Shown: positions 1-12,532 of the stretch, one piece after another
How the letters are laid out: each line of letters begins with the position of its first letter
Numbering within the stretch: position 1 is the first letter of the stretch
Source: Ganoderma boninense
Taxonomy: Eukaryota > Basidiomycota > Agaricomycetes > Polyporales > Polyporaceae
NCBI GenBank assembly: GCA_002900995.3
Contig: CM035310.1
Location: forward strand, 2,577,303-2,641,302
Length of the DNA stretch: 64,000 bases
Direction: 5' to 3'
Made by a program: the position numbers and the translations under genes
Notes under the pieces: generated by a model
What the model was told of the DNA's origin: nothing
The model's database searches: none
What the model saw: the letters and a program-made list of their open reading frames with translations, nothing else

Positions 1-733
1 TTACGTACCCTTCTCTTGATAACCTTCCTCCCCCCCCCCCCCTTTTCCTTGTATGCTCCCCTTTTACGCGCTCCTATCGCAGTCCTCCCTCTCCCTTCCC
101 CACCTTGTTTTAACCTACTTGCGACCCCGTACCGGCTACCCCCTTCCAACCGTTGATTATGTGTATCCCTACAGACCTCCATACTTCTAACTAGGCCCGC
201 CATTTGGCCTTCTTTGCTTTCCCTTCAGGCTGTCGCTTTATTTAGCCTCTCCTATCGATCTTTGTACCTCCCATACGCGTATGACAGTGGCCAGGTCCGC
301 CCGGAGGGGCAATGTTCTATTATACTCTATGGAGGGTAAACACTATAAAGTGTTTTATAAACAGTAAAGGGATGGTCGGGATCCACATTGGGGACTAACC
401 GCCGCCATGAGGATAGCAGCACCCAAGCAGCGTCTGAGATTGAAAAGTGAGGCAGTCCTGACATCTGGCTCTGTCTGTCATCCGGGCCCGCCCGACACAC
501 TTTCACTATTATAGCAATTGACCGCCCCGTGTAGCCAATGAGCGTACGCGTCGTCTTGTTCAAAACTGCAGATGCGGCTCAGTAACGGAATGGGTGGTGA
601 TAAAAGCCGGTGAGGCTGCAAATGCGGCCTCCCGAGTCCCGACAACATGTAACAATACATTTCCATTTTCCTTTTGCCCTCACCCCTCCTCAGCAACTGC
701 TGAAGCCTCGACTCTCAAGTGCCCCTCGAAGCT
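1..733. other. No gene recognised
   Basis: No convincing coding exon is visible. The stretch starts CT-rich and includes a run of 12 or more C at about 31-43. I looked for short terminal inverted repeats and 8-bp target duplications that would mark the left end of the hAT element starting at 734, and could not identify a pair by eye. Confidence 0.5.
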
Positions 734-3700
734 ATGGCCTCTCCCGTCATTACGAAGGATGACATCACCCGCCTTGTTGGCGAGATCACTGCGCTCAGCG
801 CCAGGCTTCCGAAGACTGTCCAAAAAGCAAAGAAGTCAGATCGCATCTACGAAGTCATCACGAACGTCATCGGGGAAGGGGCATGGCACACCTTCAATCG
901 TCGCTTTGACATCCTGTTTGGTGAGGATTGTCGGGATGGTTCTGGCCGGTTGATCCACATGCGGCGAGGGACATTTGGGATGGATGCGGTGTGTAAATAT
1001 TTGTCAGAGTTTACTGTGCTTTCAGAGGACGGGGCGCTGCCGTATGACCTTGTGAAGGTGAAGCTGGACCGGATTGTCCGAGAACTTCAAGAACTGGTTG
1101 GCAAGGGGTAAGTCTTGGACGGAAAAGCCCTCGTAGACATGGGGCATTGACATACGTGCGGACGGGTCAGGACAGAGCCCAATGTTGCAGACGCTTCAAG
1201 TCACGACTCCCTGCCATTGAAACTGACAATCCGGGTGCGACCACCTCCGTAAGTGCTGAGATGTATCAAATAATTTGTGCAACTTACGTATTGGTGTCGC
1301 AGCTCCCTTCCAAACACGACAGCGCCCACGGGAGGGGTGCCAGTGGGTGCCACAGCTCAGAATGCCATCCCCGGGCGAAGCAGTGGTGGAAGCATAGAGC
1401 CGCCAGCACCACCAACTGGAGATGTGCAGGGTACTCACAGGGTCTCCGCAAAAGCGAGAATGGTGGCGGCGGACCAGATCGCCAAGAATGTGCTTGAACG
1501 GGCTGCTGAGAAGCACACTTCCAAGAAGCATAAGGAGCGTGTGCTGCCGCTTGATAAGCACCGGAACGGGCCACCAGGTATGTACACGTTAGTATGCTTG
1601 CATCGAGGCCAAGTCCTATATCGCCATTAGAAACCAACCTTCCCGACGATGACGAGAAAGATAAGACGTACGCACCTCCAAAAAAGGCTCGCCCAGACCC
1701 TCCTTCGCCAGCACGCATCTTCGGGTCTGATGGAGAGGAGGTAATTCTAGAAGATACGTTCAAAACACCAGTACGTTTCAGTCCTGCAGTCATCCAAGTA
1801 AGGCGAGAGAAGCATACTAGTTTACAGCCGCCGAACACGCAAAAGCGCAAGGTTGCCGAAGAAGTCACTTCAAGTGCGGACAGCTCAGATCTCAGCGGTG
1901 GTGACACAGCAAAACGCAGACTTACCGCAAAGAAGGACGGGGTTGGATCTTCGAAACCTAAAAAGTCAGCCAGTGGCAAGTACAAGCGTCCATCAGTGAG
2001 TGGTGCAACTGTTCCACAGTGGGCGCAAGCAGTGCTTACCGTGTACATGAAGCCGCGACCCTCGAAGAAGACGAAAACGTCTCACACTGAGACGATTGAG
2101 GTAACGTCAGGAGAAGAGTCGGATGGCAAGAGTGCTCTCCGTGCAGTCGAAGACCACGAGAAGTCGAAGAACAAGAAACGCGGACCCCGGAACGAGAGCA
2201 CACAGCACTGGCATGACCCTGTCGCCACACTCGAGGCCGGGAAGGGCAAGCGATGGGAGTTCAAGTGTCGCTACTGTTCAGCGTGAGTGCATGGCAAACA
2301 TAATACAATAACCATGAACGTAAGTCTCTTACTGGCTATGCAGGGTTCGCAGCTTCAAGCGAACAATCGACGGCGATAATCCAAAGTTTGACGACGAGCG
2401 GCCGAAACCCGTCCTTGGCAATCTTGCGACCCACACCCGTGAAAAGCATGCAGAGGCGATGAAAGGAGCAGCAACTAAAGAAGACGAGAAGACCGCAGTT
2501 GACCATGGAGTCACGCTGAAGAGCGCGAAGGTTATGGAGGCGTACCTTCAGAGAGGCGTCCTGAACCCGGCACTAGCTCCAACCCAAAAGGGGTTCAATC
2601 AGCTTTTTGCTGCGTGGATCCTTGAGGATGACTTACCTTTCACGCAGGGAGAGTCGTGGTCACTTGCCAACCTTTTCAGGTATCTCAAGTGCAAGTTCGT
2701 TCTTCCAACAGATACAACTGTGCGCAATGTTCTTGGAGAGATTTTTATTGATCTGCATGGCAAAATAGTCCGTGAGCTATCTGTGAGTACTTAACAAAAG
2801 AGTACAGCGACTGCAATGACTGACCAGGCCGGTAGAATGTTCAATCCAAGATCGCATATGCCACCGATACGTGGACGACCCGCCAGATGGTCTTCACGTT
2901 TGCAGGGACCTTGGCGCAGTTTATTGACGACGACTGGAAGCTGATCGAGCGACTGGTAGATTTCTATCACGTTGAGGGGGATGGACATAAAGGTCAGCAA
3001 GCTGCAAAGGAGTTCGTCAAGTCGGCAGCAAGCCGTGGAGGCCTCGATCAGATAAGTGTTTTTCAAACCATAACCCCCACACGACGATGACCCTGACATT
3101 GCTCTGGGATTACTTCATCAGCTGCACTATGGACAATGTGTCTGTCAACGATGTCCTTGCGCGCACCCTTGGCATCCTCCTCCTCAAACGCTACGGGATT
3201 CACTTCACACACGAAAACGGCCAGATTCGGTGTCTCGCGCACGTTGTCAACCTCGTCGTCCAAAAGTTTCTCAGCGAACTTTTTGAGGCTGACGATCCTG
3301 CACTCCACGACTACTACGAAGAGTGGAACAAGCACTTACCGTTCCATTACGACCCTGACACTGACGAGGAGAACCAGCGGTTTGCATCCGAGGGTAAACG
3401 GGCGGGAAGAGCCAGTGGGATGGCGAACGCAGCTCCAGGGCCTAGGGATGGTAGCAGTGACAGTTCAGATGAGAGTGTGGCAGAGGATGGCGAGGACGAT
3501 GACTTGGATAAGCTACTTGAGGGGGAGCAGATGGGGGCAGAGGATGTGGCAGACGCAAGTGGGAGCGCTATCAAGAAGGTTTGTCCCGGTTCACCGCCAG
3601 CATTCCCACCGCACGGGCCATCCACTGACAGCCTGTGAACGACCTCTACTCCTCGGTCCCTGTAGCTTCGCATCATAGTCAACAAAATCGTCTCCTCCCC

Positions 3701-4952
3701 GCAGCACCGAGCTCACTTCCGCCAGATCACACGCTCGACATACAAATCTGACTCGGACGATGATGTACGACGTCGCAACCTTATGGTTGTTCGCGACGTC
3801 GCCACTCGGTGGAACTACACTCACGCGATGATAGAGCGAGCAGTCTTTCTTCAAGATGTGAGTGATTTTCGAAAGCTAGAAGCCTAACATTCTGACAAAT
3901 CTATCACAGGCTGTCGATACCTGGACGTTTCAGAATAAGAAGATGCGACTGTTTATTATCAGTGCATCCGAATGGAAGACACTCCGCCAGATTGGAGATA
4001 TCCTAGAGGTGACTGCGAAGTGTCCTGATTGTCTCTCACGTCCAAGTCTCACTTACTATCTCTCAACAGCTTTTTACCCAGGTTACAAAGGAGATGTCGC
4101 GCAGTGGAACGCCGACGTTGCTGTTTGTACTGCCGATGTACGAGAAGATGCGCACCCATCTCAAGTCTCACGCCGACGACCGTGCCCAATCTCCTTACAT
4201 CCAGAACGCCGCCGCCGCCGCTCTATTCAAGCTTCAAGAGTATTACGACTACGCAAAGGGTTCCCACTATACGATACTTGCTACAAGTAAGTAACTCCCT
4301 CAACCGGGCGAGTCCGAGTCCTTCCTGAGCACCCAATCACTCAACTCTATCTTCAGTCCTCCATCCCAGTCTCCGACTTCGTTGGTTCAAGACGCTTGGC
4401 GCAGACTTTGAGGCGACCGCACGAACCATCTTCAAGTTCGTCTACGAGCGCTATCAAGAGGCCGCTCCTGATCCTCCACCATCTGCCGATGCGACCACAC
4501 CCGTACCCGGGACCACCAGCTTCCTCAATTCCCTCTTCAGTATTGACCCAGCCCTTTTCAACGAGCCTGCGCAACGTCACCCTGTCCCCGTCGAGACGGA
4601 GCTCGACAGGTATCTCAATGGTGAGGGGGGTATGGGGGACCTCTTGAGGCCTCTGGCTTGGTGGAAGGTGAATCAATTCTGCTTACCGTTGATTGCACAT
4701 GCATCTCCTGACCATCATACTATCACATTCTCCTAGGACCATCAAGGGGCATTTCCAACCATTGCTCGCATGGCGCGGGACATTCTCGCGATCCCGGCGA
4801 CCAGCGTGGCTGTCAAGCGGGTGTTTTCGAAGTCGCGCCACTTGTGTACTGAGGTGCGGGCCTCATTCAAGGCGGAGACCATCACACAAGCGATGTGCGT
4901 GAAGCACTGGATCCGTGCTGGGCTGTTGGAGGTTGACTCGACTCGCGCGTAG
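734..4952 (+). CDS. hAT-family DNA transposase, multi-exon
   Basis: This is a cut-and-paste transposase of the hAT superfamily, expected to act on DNA in the nucleus. About twelve exons are separated by short introns. Exon 1 (734-1107, an ATG also at 719) encodes a compact N-terminal domain. A charged, Lys/Ser-rich linker follows, then a BED-like zinc finger: C-R-Y-C near 2270 and H-T-R-E-K-H near 2435, split by an intron. The RNase H-like catalytic region shows A-T-D-T-W (about 2860), T-M-D-N-V (about 3128), R-C-L-A-H-V-V-N-L (about 3230) and A-T-R-W-N (about 3800). The end carries the hAT dimerisation signature (F-P-T-I-A-R-M-A-R-D and V-K-R-V-F-S, 4750-4850). I saw no internal stop in the exons, so the gene may be intact. 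The long N-terminal extension is unusual, and no terminal repeats were identified, so host domestication cannot be excluded. Exon joins were not all verified. Confidence 0.85.
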
Positions 4953-7900
4953 ACCTTTCTCATTCATACTGCAGGATGCGTACTATTTACCCTATATATA
5001 CTATTTACGAGGGACCTACAACGGAGTTTTCAAACTGCAGGCCTAATAGGCCTTGCAGCTTTGAAGGCCACCTTGGAGAGGTACGCCACGGTGGAACTGA
5101 CAGTGACATCCCGACAGATCAAAGCGCCAGACGCCCATCCTTCGGCGCGCGACAAGTGCCAGCGGGAGCCCGAAATACTTGTCCCCGTCCCCGCCGCCAG
5201 GCACAATTGCGCAGCATCGCGCCTCATCGCGCGCGACGATTCTCCGAGACGGAAGCCGACAATAGGCAGACAGCGTGACAGATCAGAGCGCGAAGCGCAC
5301 ATTATGCGGCGCGCGACGGGAGGGGGCAATTTTTCACCGGTGCATACGATCGCGGCCAAATTCACGGAGATTGCAATTTCCTGGAATTTTCAGATGATGT
5401 ATTGCACTCATGCCTACCCAATCCCATCTCCACGCTCGTTGCCTCTCGTGGACCGACCCGCTTGCTTGCCGGGGTCGCGGTTAGCGACATGGCGACTTGT
5501 TCCGCACCCGGCTGCCGTGCACTCCTTGCGTGCGTCACCGACGGAGATGACGTGCGGACACGCAACACGTAAGTCAGTTGTTTGCATCAGAAGTTATCTG
5601 GACCCTCATGGTCGTCGAGGTGAACATGAACGTGATGCCGGAAAGGCGCAATGATCAGGCACCCTCCCCCCCACGCCAGTGCCAAACCAGATTAAGCCGA
5701 CATCAATAATCTCCACAATCGGTATCGCAGGTTTAGGACGACCGATCTCGTTTGATGGCCGAGACTACAGCGTTCAGCCGCATGCGTTGACACGATCAAG
5801 ATTGTGTTTCTACGGAGCAGCAGCCAGAGACAACCCTGCAAGCCCAATCAAGAATGGGGTGCATTGGAGTTTCCAGACGGAACATGGCCACGAATGACGC
5901 AGAAAGAAGCATTGCAACATAGATCAAACAAGAAGGACACACCCATCTACGCCAACTGCTTGTCAGGTATCCTTACGACGTGGACCACAGACAAAGGTAC
6001 GATGATCCCACTCTAACTTGATGTGAAACATCCGCTGACATCTATACGGACGTGAGCATCGTGCGGGGTCGTAGTTGACTATACCCACCGGTGAAGTCCA
6101 TGGGATCGCAAACGGCCGTCGGCGGGCTGACGAATGGCAGGTCAGCACCGTCACCGCATGCATGAGCGACAGTGATACCTTATGTAGCTTGAGAGTATTA
6201 GTGGGGAACGGCCATCGAACGCTTGCTGACGGAGGGATAACGGTGACGACGTTGCCCTTGGCGTAATTGGCCTGGCAGCCGAAATAGCCCGTGAAAACCT
6301 TGGCATGAAGAATTGGCAGAGGACGCGAGAATCGAAGGCGCGACTCACATTAATAAACTCATGCCATTTGACATCCCGTGCGACTCCGACACACCCCTTC
6401 ACTGCTGGAGCAAGAGCCTGTACATAGGTACGATGTTGAGGAGCCATGGTAATGGTAGAATAGACATATGCTGACCTTGTAGACCTTCCGAGGTAGAACG
6501 ATAGGTCGCATTGGAGGCAGGAGGCAACTGAGGATGGTCGAGGAGGCAGAGGATATGGAAGGTGGACGCGAACGCCGTTGGACGACGGTACGCACCACGG
6601 CGGGAGGTCGTCCGTCAGAAAGGGAAAGAATTTAAGGTTGGCATCACTGCCACGGTTTGTGCGCTTCTGCAGCAACGGTTCGCGATGGGCACGTCGCCCG
6701 CGACGATGTCACCTGCGAGTCGTCGCCCTTGCGGTGCGACCAAGGCTTGTTCAGTACCGTCTGGGTGGAGGAGCGGACGTATTCGTGCATCTGACATGCA
6801 CATCAGTCCTGATACGCAGTCAGTCTGGCCGCGTGCCCTGCTGCATCTCGCGCAACAACGCGCAAGCCGCGGTCCTGAGGCCGCATCTTCGCTGTGGCTA
6901 GCCTGGGAGCGCCTGGCAGACGTCGACCGAGCCAGGTGGTTGTCCACGTCGTTCATACTGCGCGCGATGATGTCCGCATCCTCCTTCAACATCGCCTCCG
7001 AGTCCTTCCCCGCCTCCTCGATCCACTCCGTGAGCTGGGTTCGCGTTCAGCTTGCACCCACCTTGATGCTTGTCCCTCCTGTCCTGCGCTAATGGTGAGT
7101 ATCTATCTGTTTATTCCTTTTGTGTGTTGCCTTCGTGGGTCATAGTTGTGCGCCGCGGCCACAGCGCGACGGCCGGCCGGTCAAGCGGCTGAAGACGTCG
7201 TTGTCAGTCAAGATTTGGGATGCGGACGAACCCATTCGCTGCGCGCAGTCTGCCCAACGGTCCCGGACGCGCCTATTTGGCCCATGGCACACGTTGCGAT
7301 ATGCCGTCGTGCTGTCTGTTTGGCGACGGCCATGACTGGCGGAGGTGCGCGCGACTGGAGCCGGCAGGACATGGCTCGCAGGACGAGATCGCCCATCTAC
7401 GGGTAATCGCGCTTGTGGTGTGACCTGAGCAAATTCCCTAGAATGAGTGCAACAGAGTGTGGAATGTAGTCGGCATCATAAGTGCGCACCATGGCAGCTC
7501 GGAGCGCAGACTGTCCTGGCCCGCGAAAGGTGCGGCCCCTCGCGTGCCCGGGCGGTATTGTCACGACATGCTCGCTTTCGGTAGTCGGCGCGTGTCACGT
7601 ATATATCGACGTGAAAGACGGGGACTGCCGTGTCCCGCGCCCTCGCCGACCATGCAGGCGAAAACGGCTTGCAGAGAGGATCGACGTTGAATACGTGCCC
7701 GCGCGAACGTCAGTACAAGCACAAGGCGTGTCGCTGTTTGAGTCTGTGCTTAGCTGTCGGGACTGGGCTCTGCGGGGCAGGGTAAGTTGGCGTGCGGCGG
7801 CTCACGGACCCTCGGCGAGGCAGACAAGGACTTCGACTATCTTCTCGCCTGCTCGCGCGCATGCTCCGCCAACGCGCCAGTGGGCACGGCCAACTCGGAG

Positions 7901-8665
7901 TCCAAGCCGACAGCCAACCCATGTCTCAAGGTCGTCTCCGTTGGGATGTATAGCATCCTCCCCCCACAGCTGTCGGAGTCTGTGGTATCGTAGTTCCGCT
8001 TGCGCGCTGGGCTGAGTGCACGGCTCGAGAGGCTGGCTGCCGAGCAGCGCAACAACGGCGTCGAGTGGGATCGTCCGTGTGGAATGTGATCGTCCACGCC
8101 CCGGCCAGTGGCAGCGTGCAGGGGGGGCGGGAGAGGTAGGGTACGAGGGCGATCGAGTGGCGGAACGTGCAGGTCGTTCAGGAGCATGCGCGGTCCAAGT
8201 GGGACGGCGGGCGTGCGGGGAGCGAGAGTGCCGGTGTACGCGGCATGTGCGCGATTGTCCCCGTCGAGAGGAATTGGTGGGTCGCAACACTCTAGCTGGG
8301 GGCGATCTGCCGTCGAAGGTACCGTCCTCGTCGGTCGCTACATGGTGCTGTATCAACGGGCAGTATAATGAAGTCAGAGGTCCGATGAGGGCTGGTTTCT
8401 GAGTCACGAGTAAACATTCAATTGCTGAAGATATCATAGAACGCATGGAAAGGAGATTGGTTACATCACCAAAGCATGTTCACGTATTGGTATCTACACC
8501 AGGTTTCGAGATCATCCCAATCCCCTTGTAAGGAGACTTAGCGGTTGGCCACGCGGCTCAACAAGGGAGAGCTCACCTTATGATAATCTCGCGGGAACTT
8601 TGATGTACCTTTTGTCGCCAGTCGCTCATAACGATGCGCTTGCCTGGTGATATCCAGTTTAATGT
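4953..8665. other. 3.7 kb with no recognisable gene
   Basis: No protein family is recognisable on either strand. The GC-rich part (about 6.6-8.4 kb) has many overlapping open frames that look like noise. On the minus strand, about 6600-6100 can be read as short exons with plausible splice sites around Met codons near 6447. Another minus-strand segment at about 8060-7800 reads like protein (Tyr/Asp/Ser-rich). Neither could be extended into a full gene or assigned. These may be decayed genes or remnants of the flanking transposons. Confidence 0.4.
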
Positions 8666-11600
8666 TCATTCAGGAAGCTTCACACGAAGACCCACATACC
8701 TCCTAGCGAAGGCTGCTGCTCCGGCTCGTCCAAGCGCCTCCCAAGCATCTGCGCGCGCCAGCCATATGTCACGGTTCACCTGGAAGGACTTTACCGTGCG
8801 ATACATCTCTTCTTGTCGGGTGTGAACAGCTTCTCGCCATCGACGGACAAATGCGCTGTGGCGGAACCAGTGCGCTTTGAGACCTGTAGGACGAGTCACC
8901 TTACGGTAGGTACAGAAAGTCGTGACACTTACTGTCGTCGAGGAATTGGCGAATGTCCCCATCCTTCACCTTGACGACATAGCTGAAGTCCCCCCAAATC
9001 CAACTCGGGAGCCGGTGACTATCCCCGAGTCGGTGCTCGGCCGCAGTGATCGCGAAGGCATAACAATCACTGTCCATGAGAGGCTTGAGCTTCGCGTGGC
9101 TGTCTGGCATGCCAAGAACGCGCAGGAGATGGCGATGTTTGCGATATTCGTACTTCGCACGGTCAGTAGCGAGCCTCTTCTCCGTGAGACGACGGTCGAC
9201 ATTGGTGTTATTGATGACACCTGAGACCTGCCGCCGACGCAGTTCTAACGCTTTGTGAGTGGTCAGGTGCAGACGTAACTGGTCGAGAGCCTCAGCGGCT
9301 AGTCCTTCTCGCAGTTTGTGTTCGGTCTCCACAGCAGTCTTCATCCCAACGTGATCGCGCACACGTTTGTCATATGCGGAAGGAAGGGGCACGCCACTGT
9401 CCCCCAGTTCAGCAGTGAATGCTTGCAGGGTTTTCTGGGAGCGCGTTAGGTTTTTTCGCTTCGTGTTCGCGGGACGAACCTCATCATAGGGAGGTTTCTT
9501 GGTGAACGGAGGGATTTGTTGTGCGAGGTCGTCAGCAGGACAACGTCGTGGAAAAGTCTTTGGAAGAGTGGCGTTGTCGGATTCAACATCTTGGATAGCC
9601 TTGGCGACGGCAGGAGCCATCAGAACCTCGAACTCGTCGTGGCAGATTCGAAGGTCGCGGCGATAGTTCTCCATTTTCGACGCAAACTTCTTGCATTCTT
9701 GGGCATTCGGCTCTGCGCATTCTATCTTTCGCATGAGCTCGAGGCTGCTTGTGCTCGGTTAGTCAAATCCGAGCGACGTGGCACGTGTGAGTCTTACCGG
9801 ACGTTTTCGAGACGGAACGCTGCTTCCATTGCATCAACGAGCGCGATCCCGTGTCGATTTCCCTGTCGCTCATGTTCTTCGTTGAGCTGTGCCGCGATCA
9901 TGTGCGTGGTCAGCGCTGTGGCAAAACTTAGTGAGTGGGGTTGAGATCGGGATAACCGAACCCGTGCCAACGTACTGGCCTCTGTGGTCACCTCGAACGG
10001 GTTGATCATCTGCGGGTGCTTGGTGACGTCTAGAACATTCACCTCCCACTCGTCATGCTCCTTACGCCAGGTCGCCACGAGGCTCTTGTCATCAATGGAT
10101 TCTTCCACAGATAGCAGGTACGCTTCTGCATCGGCGAGGCGTTGCTGCGCAGTCTCATATTTCTCGAGAAGGTGGTCAACTGCGAACATTCAACTGGTCT
10201 GTCAGTGCAGCATATGCCCGTGGACGGAATATCTTACCCATGCCGTGCACCAATCTCGTGTTCGCGTAGCTGTTGTGATCGTTGATCTTGTCGTGTCGAT
10301 GACCTGCGGACATCTCTTTCGTCGCGCGTGTAATCCCCTCGATATCCGCCCACTTCTGCTCGGCGTTCTCTCCAAAAGAGTCGGCAGCACCAGGAAGGTT
10401 GTTAAGAGAGTGGAACGGTCGGCATTCAGCCGTGTGCATGGGTGCGTGGTACTTTCCAATGCCTGCAACGATAGTCGGCGGCATGTCCGCCGAGTCGATG
10501 GACTTGAACTCTTGGCGCTTCACAGGCGCGAACTGCTCTTGAATACGCCGGGAGAAGTTCTTGATGTATTGGCAGTTGATGTCGTACATCATGACGAGGG
10601 TGCGAAGAGATCTGAACCGCTGGAGCGCGGAGACATTGGCAAAGTCGACATAAAGAAATCTGGCAAAACTTCAGAGGATGTCCAAAGCATTGCGTGAATG
10701 ATTAGCGTACTTTTCACCTTTCGTGAGATCGACTATGCAACCTTGGAGCACAAGGTTGTGCCGGCATACAAGTGCTATAATACCGGAAACAGGTCCTTTG
10801 TATTTCCCTGCCCCCATGGCAACAAACTGGCTACACGTCGATGGCTGCATCATGAGAATATTAGCTAGCAGGGATTCACGAGCGGTGAGTATCTCACCTC
10901 GTTAGGGTAAGGCTTCGTACTAGCGATGTAACGTTTGAAGTCGTGTTCGTGCGCGAAGTAGGCCGCTCCGAGCGTGAGGGGGACATCCTTGGGGTCAGAG
11001 TGTTTGGGCTTGAGGTTGAAATGGAAGTTCCTGTCGACGCAAAAATGCAACACGTCCACATATCTGAAAAACGGCGCGTTGGTTTAGCCATGAATACACG
11101 AGAGGAGACGCACTTACGCGTATTTCCGTTGCCGTTCCTCCCATCCTGGACGCATGTTATGTCCCGGTTGCGGGCATGCTGGACACATGACGGCAAGTGA
11201 TCCAACAGGAAGCTGAGCCGAAGGATCAATTGCGGCGCGACGGCATGCGCGCACGTAGCTATACGTTCTGACTGCGATACGAAACTCCCGGATGCGATCC
11301 TGTAATGAATACGTTAGCGCATCCATCGCGCGAGGAATGCAACCTGTTATCTCGCTACCTGGACGTCTGTGGGTGCGACAATGTCGGTCATGTGCTGCAG
11401 ATGATGAATGAAGTCGTGCGCGGACGTATGTGCGGTGGTCGACAAGCTTTGAAATGTCTTCAAGGCCGTTATCGTGACGGCACTCCGTGGGTTTTCCCAG
11501 GTCGCCGGCCACAGCCCTGCGCGCATCAATTGGGCGGTAAGAGGTAGCGCGTTGAGACACGTGCATGGGACTATGGGTAGTCGATCGATGCCATGGTCGT

Positions 11601-12532
11601 GGACAACGACGAATAGCCGGGGTTCTGATGGCGCCACGGAACACCGGCCGCCGTAATGCTCGAGACAAAACTCATAGCCTAATGCGCCGAGGTGTACACG
11701 CTTCCAAAATTGTTGAATTGGGTCCCATCGGTGGATGCGATGGAAGGGCAGTGCGCGATGGGATAGAAGGAGACAGTCGCGACATAGATGGCCTTTACAG
11801 AGACAGTCGTCGCAGGAGAGGAGGTCGCGGCGATCCAGGGGTTTGGTGTTGACGGAGACACCACAGGCGGTGCAAGATTCGCCAGGAGGGGCCTCACGGT
11901 CATCGAGAAGGTCTCTAGCCACGGTAGCGTAACCTCGATAGAGAAATTTGTGACAGCGCGTAGAAGGCTTTCCGTAGCAGTTGAGCATCATACTGCCGTG
12001 GAACAGTATGTGGACTCACAAGGTGATAACTGCCAGAAACCCCGTCTTGATCGTCAGGTTCACCCTCCTCGTCTTGATCTGATTCGTCGGCCACCTCGTC
12101 CGCATGGGAGGCTGGTAATGGGCCCGAGATCGGACACGACACGGACGGCCCATTCAGTGGCGCTGTCGTGGGAGTAGCGAATTCAAACCGCGACTCATGG
12201 GGGAGATTGGGCGGACTCGGTGGCACGCGTGGTGTGTTGGAGGACTCGGCACGGTGGTGTGTGGCTGGAGGCACAGAAGGGGGGAGCGACTTGCGGGATG
12301 GAGATAGGATGGATGCGAGGTGCGACAAGAACGACGGCAGAGGGTGTTTCACTGGCGGGGGGACATGGTCGGCTTGCAGAGAGGATCGAGGAGGGGTTCG
12401 CCAGTTCCATCGTCGAGTGTCTTTTTTCGTCGGTGTGGTGGGAAGTGGTGTGGCCCCTGACTGAACCCTCTTCGAGCCAATGACGTCTGCCACCTTCTTG
12501 AGCTTTGTACGACGCTCACGGTGGTTGCCCAT
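8666..12532 (-). CDS. KDZ-family transposase with CxC2-like domain
   Basis: This is a Kyakuja-Dileera-Zisupton (KDZ) transposase, a nuclear DNA transposase family expanded in mushrooms. On the minus strand the first exon (12532 to about 11990) gives a Ser/Pro-rich, acidic tail. Next comes a cysteine cluster at 11900-11700 with C-T-A-C-G, C-D-D-C and C-R-D-C, then H-R-I-H-R-W, matching the CxC2 type. The core includes a C-P-A-C pair (about 11180), V-C-R-H (about 10760), Y-D-I-N-C-Q-Y (about 10580), K-Y-H-A-P-M-H (about 10450) and E-Q-K-W-A-D-I (about 10350). A coiled, charged C-terminal half runs to a TGA at 8666. At least seven exons are needed. The reading frame changes between the acidic first exon and the CxC2 exon near 11940-11990; I could not decide between a missed intron and a frameshift. 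It is transcribed away from the P1-P5 array. Confidence 0.85.

Noticed and set aside
1284..2048. Antisense frame of 254 codons within the hAT gene
   Set aside because: Opposite the charged linker and introns of the transposase; Ser/Cys-rich shadow with no recognisable content.
5061..5654. Plus-strand frame of 197 codons after the hAT gene
   Set aside because: Composition is Arg/Pro-rich without domain, and several overlapping frames on both strands are equally open.
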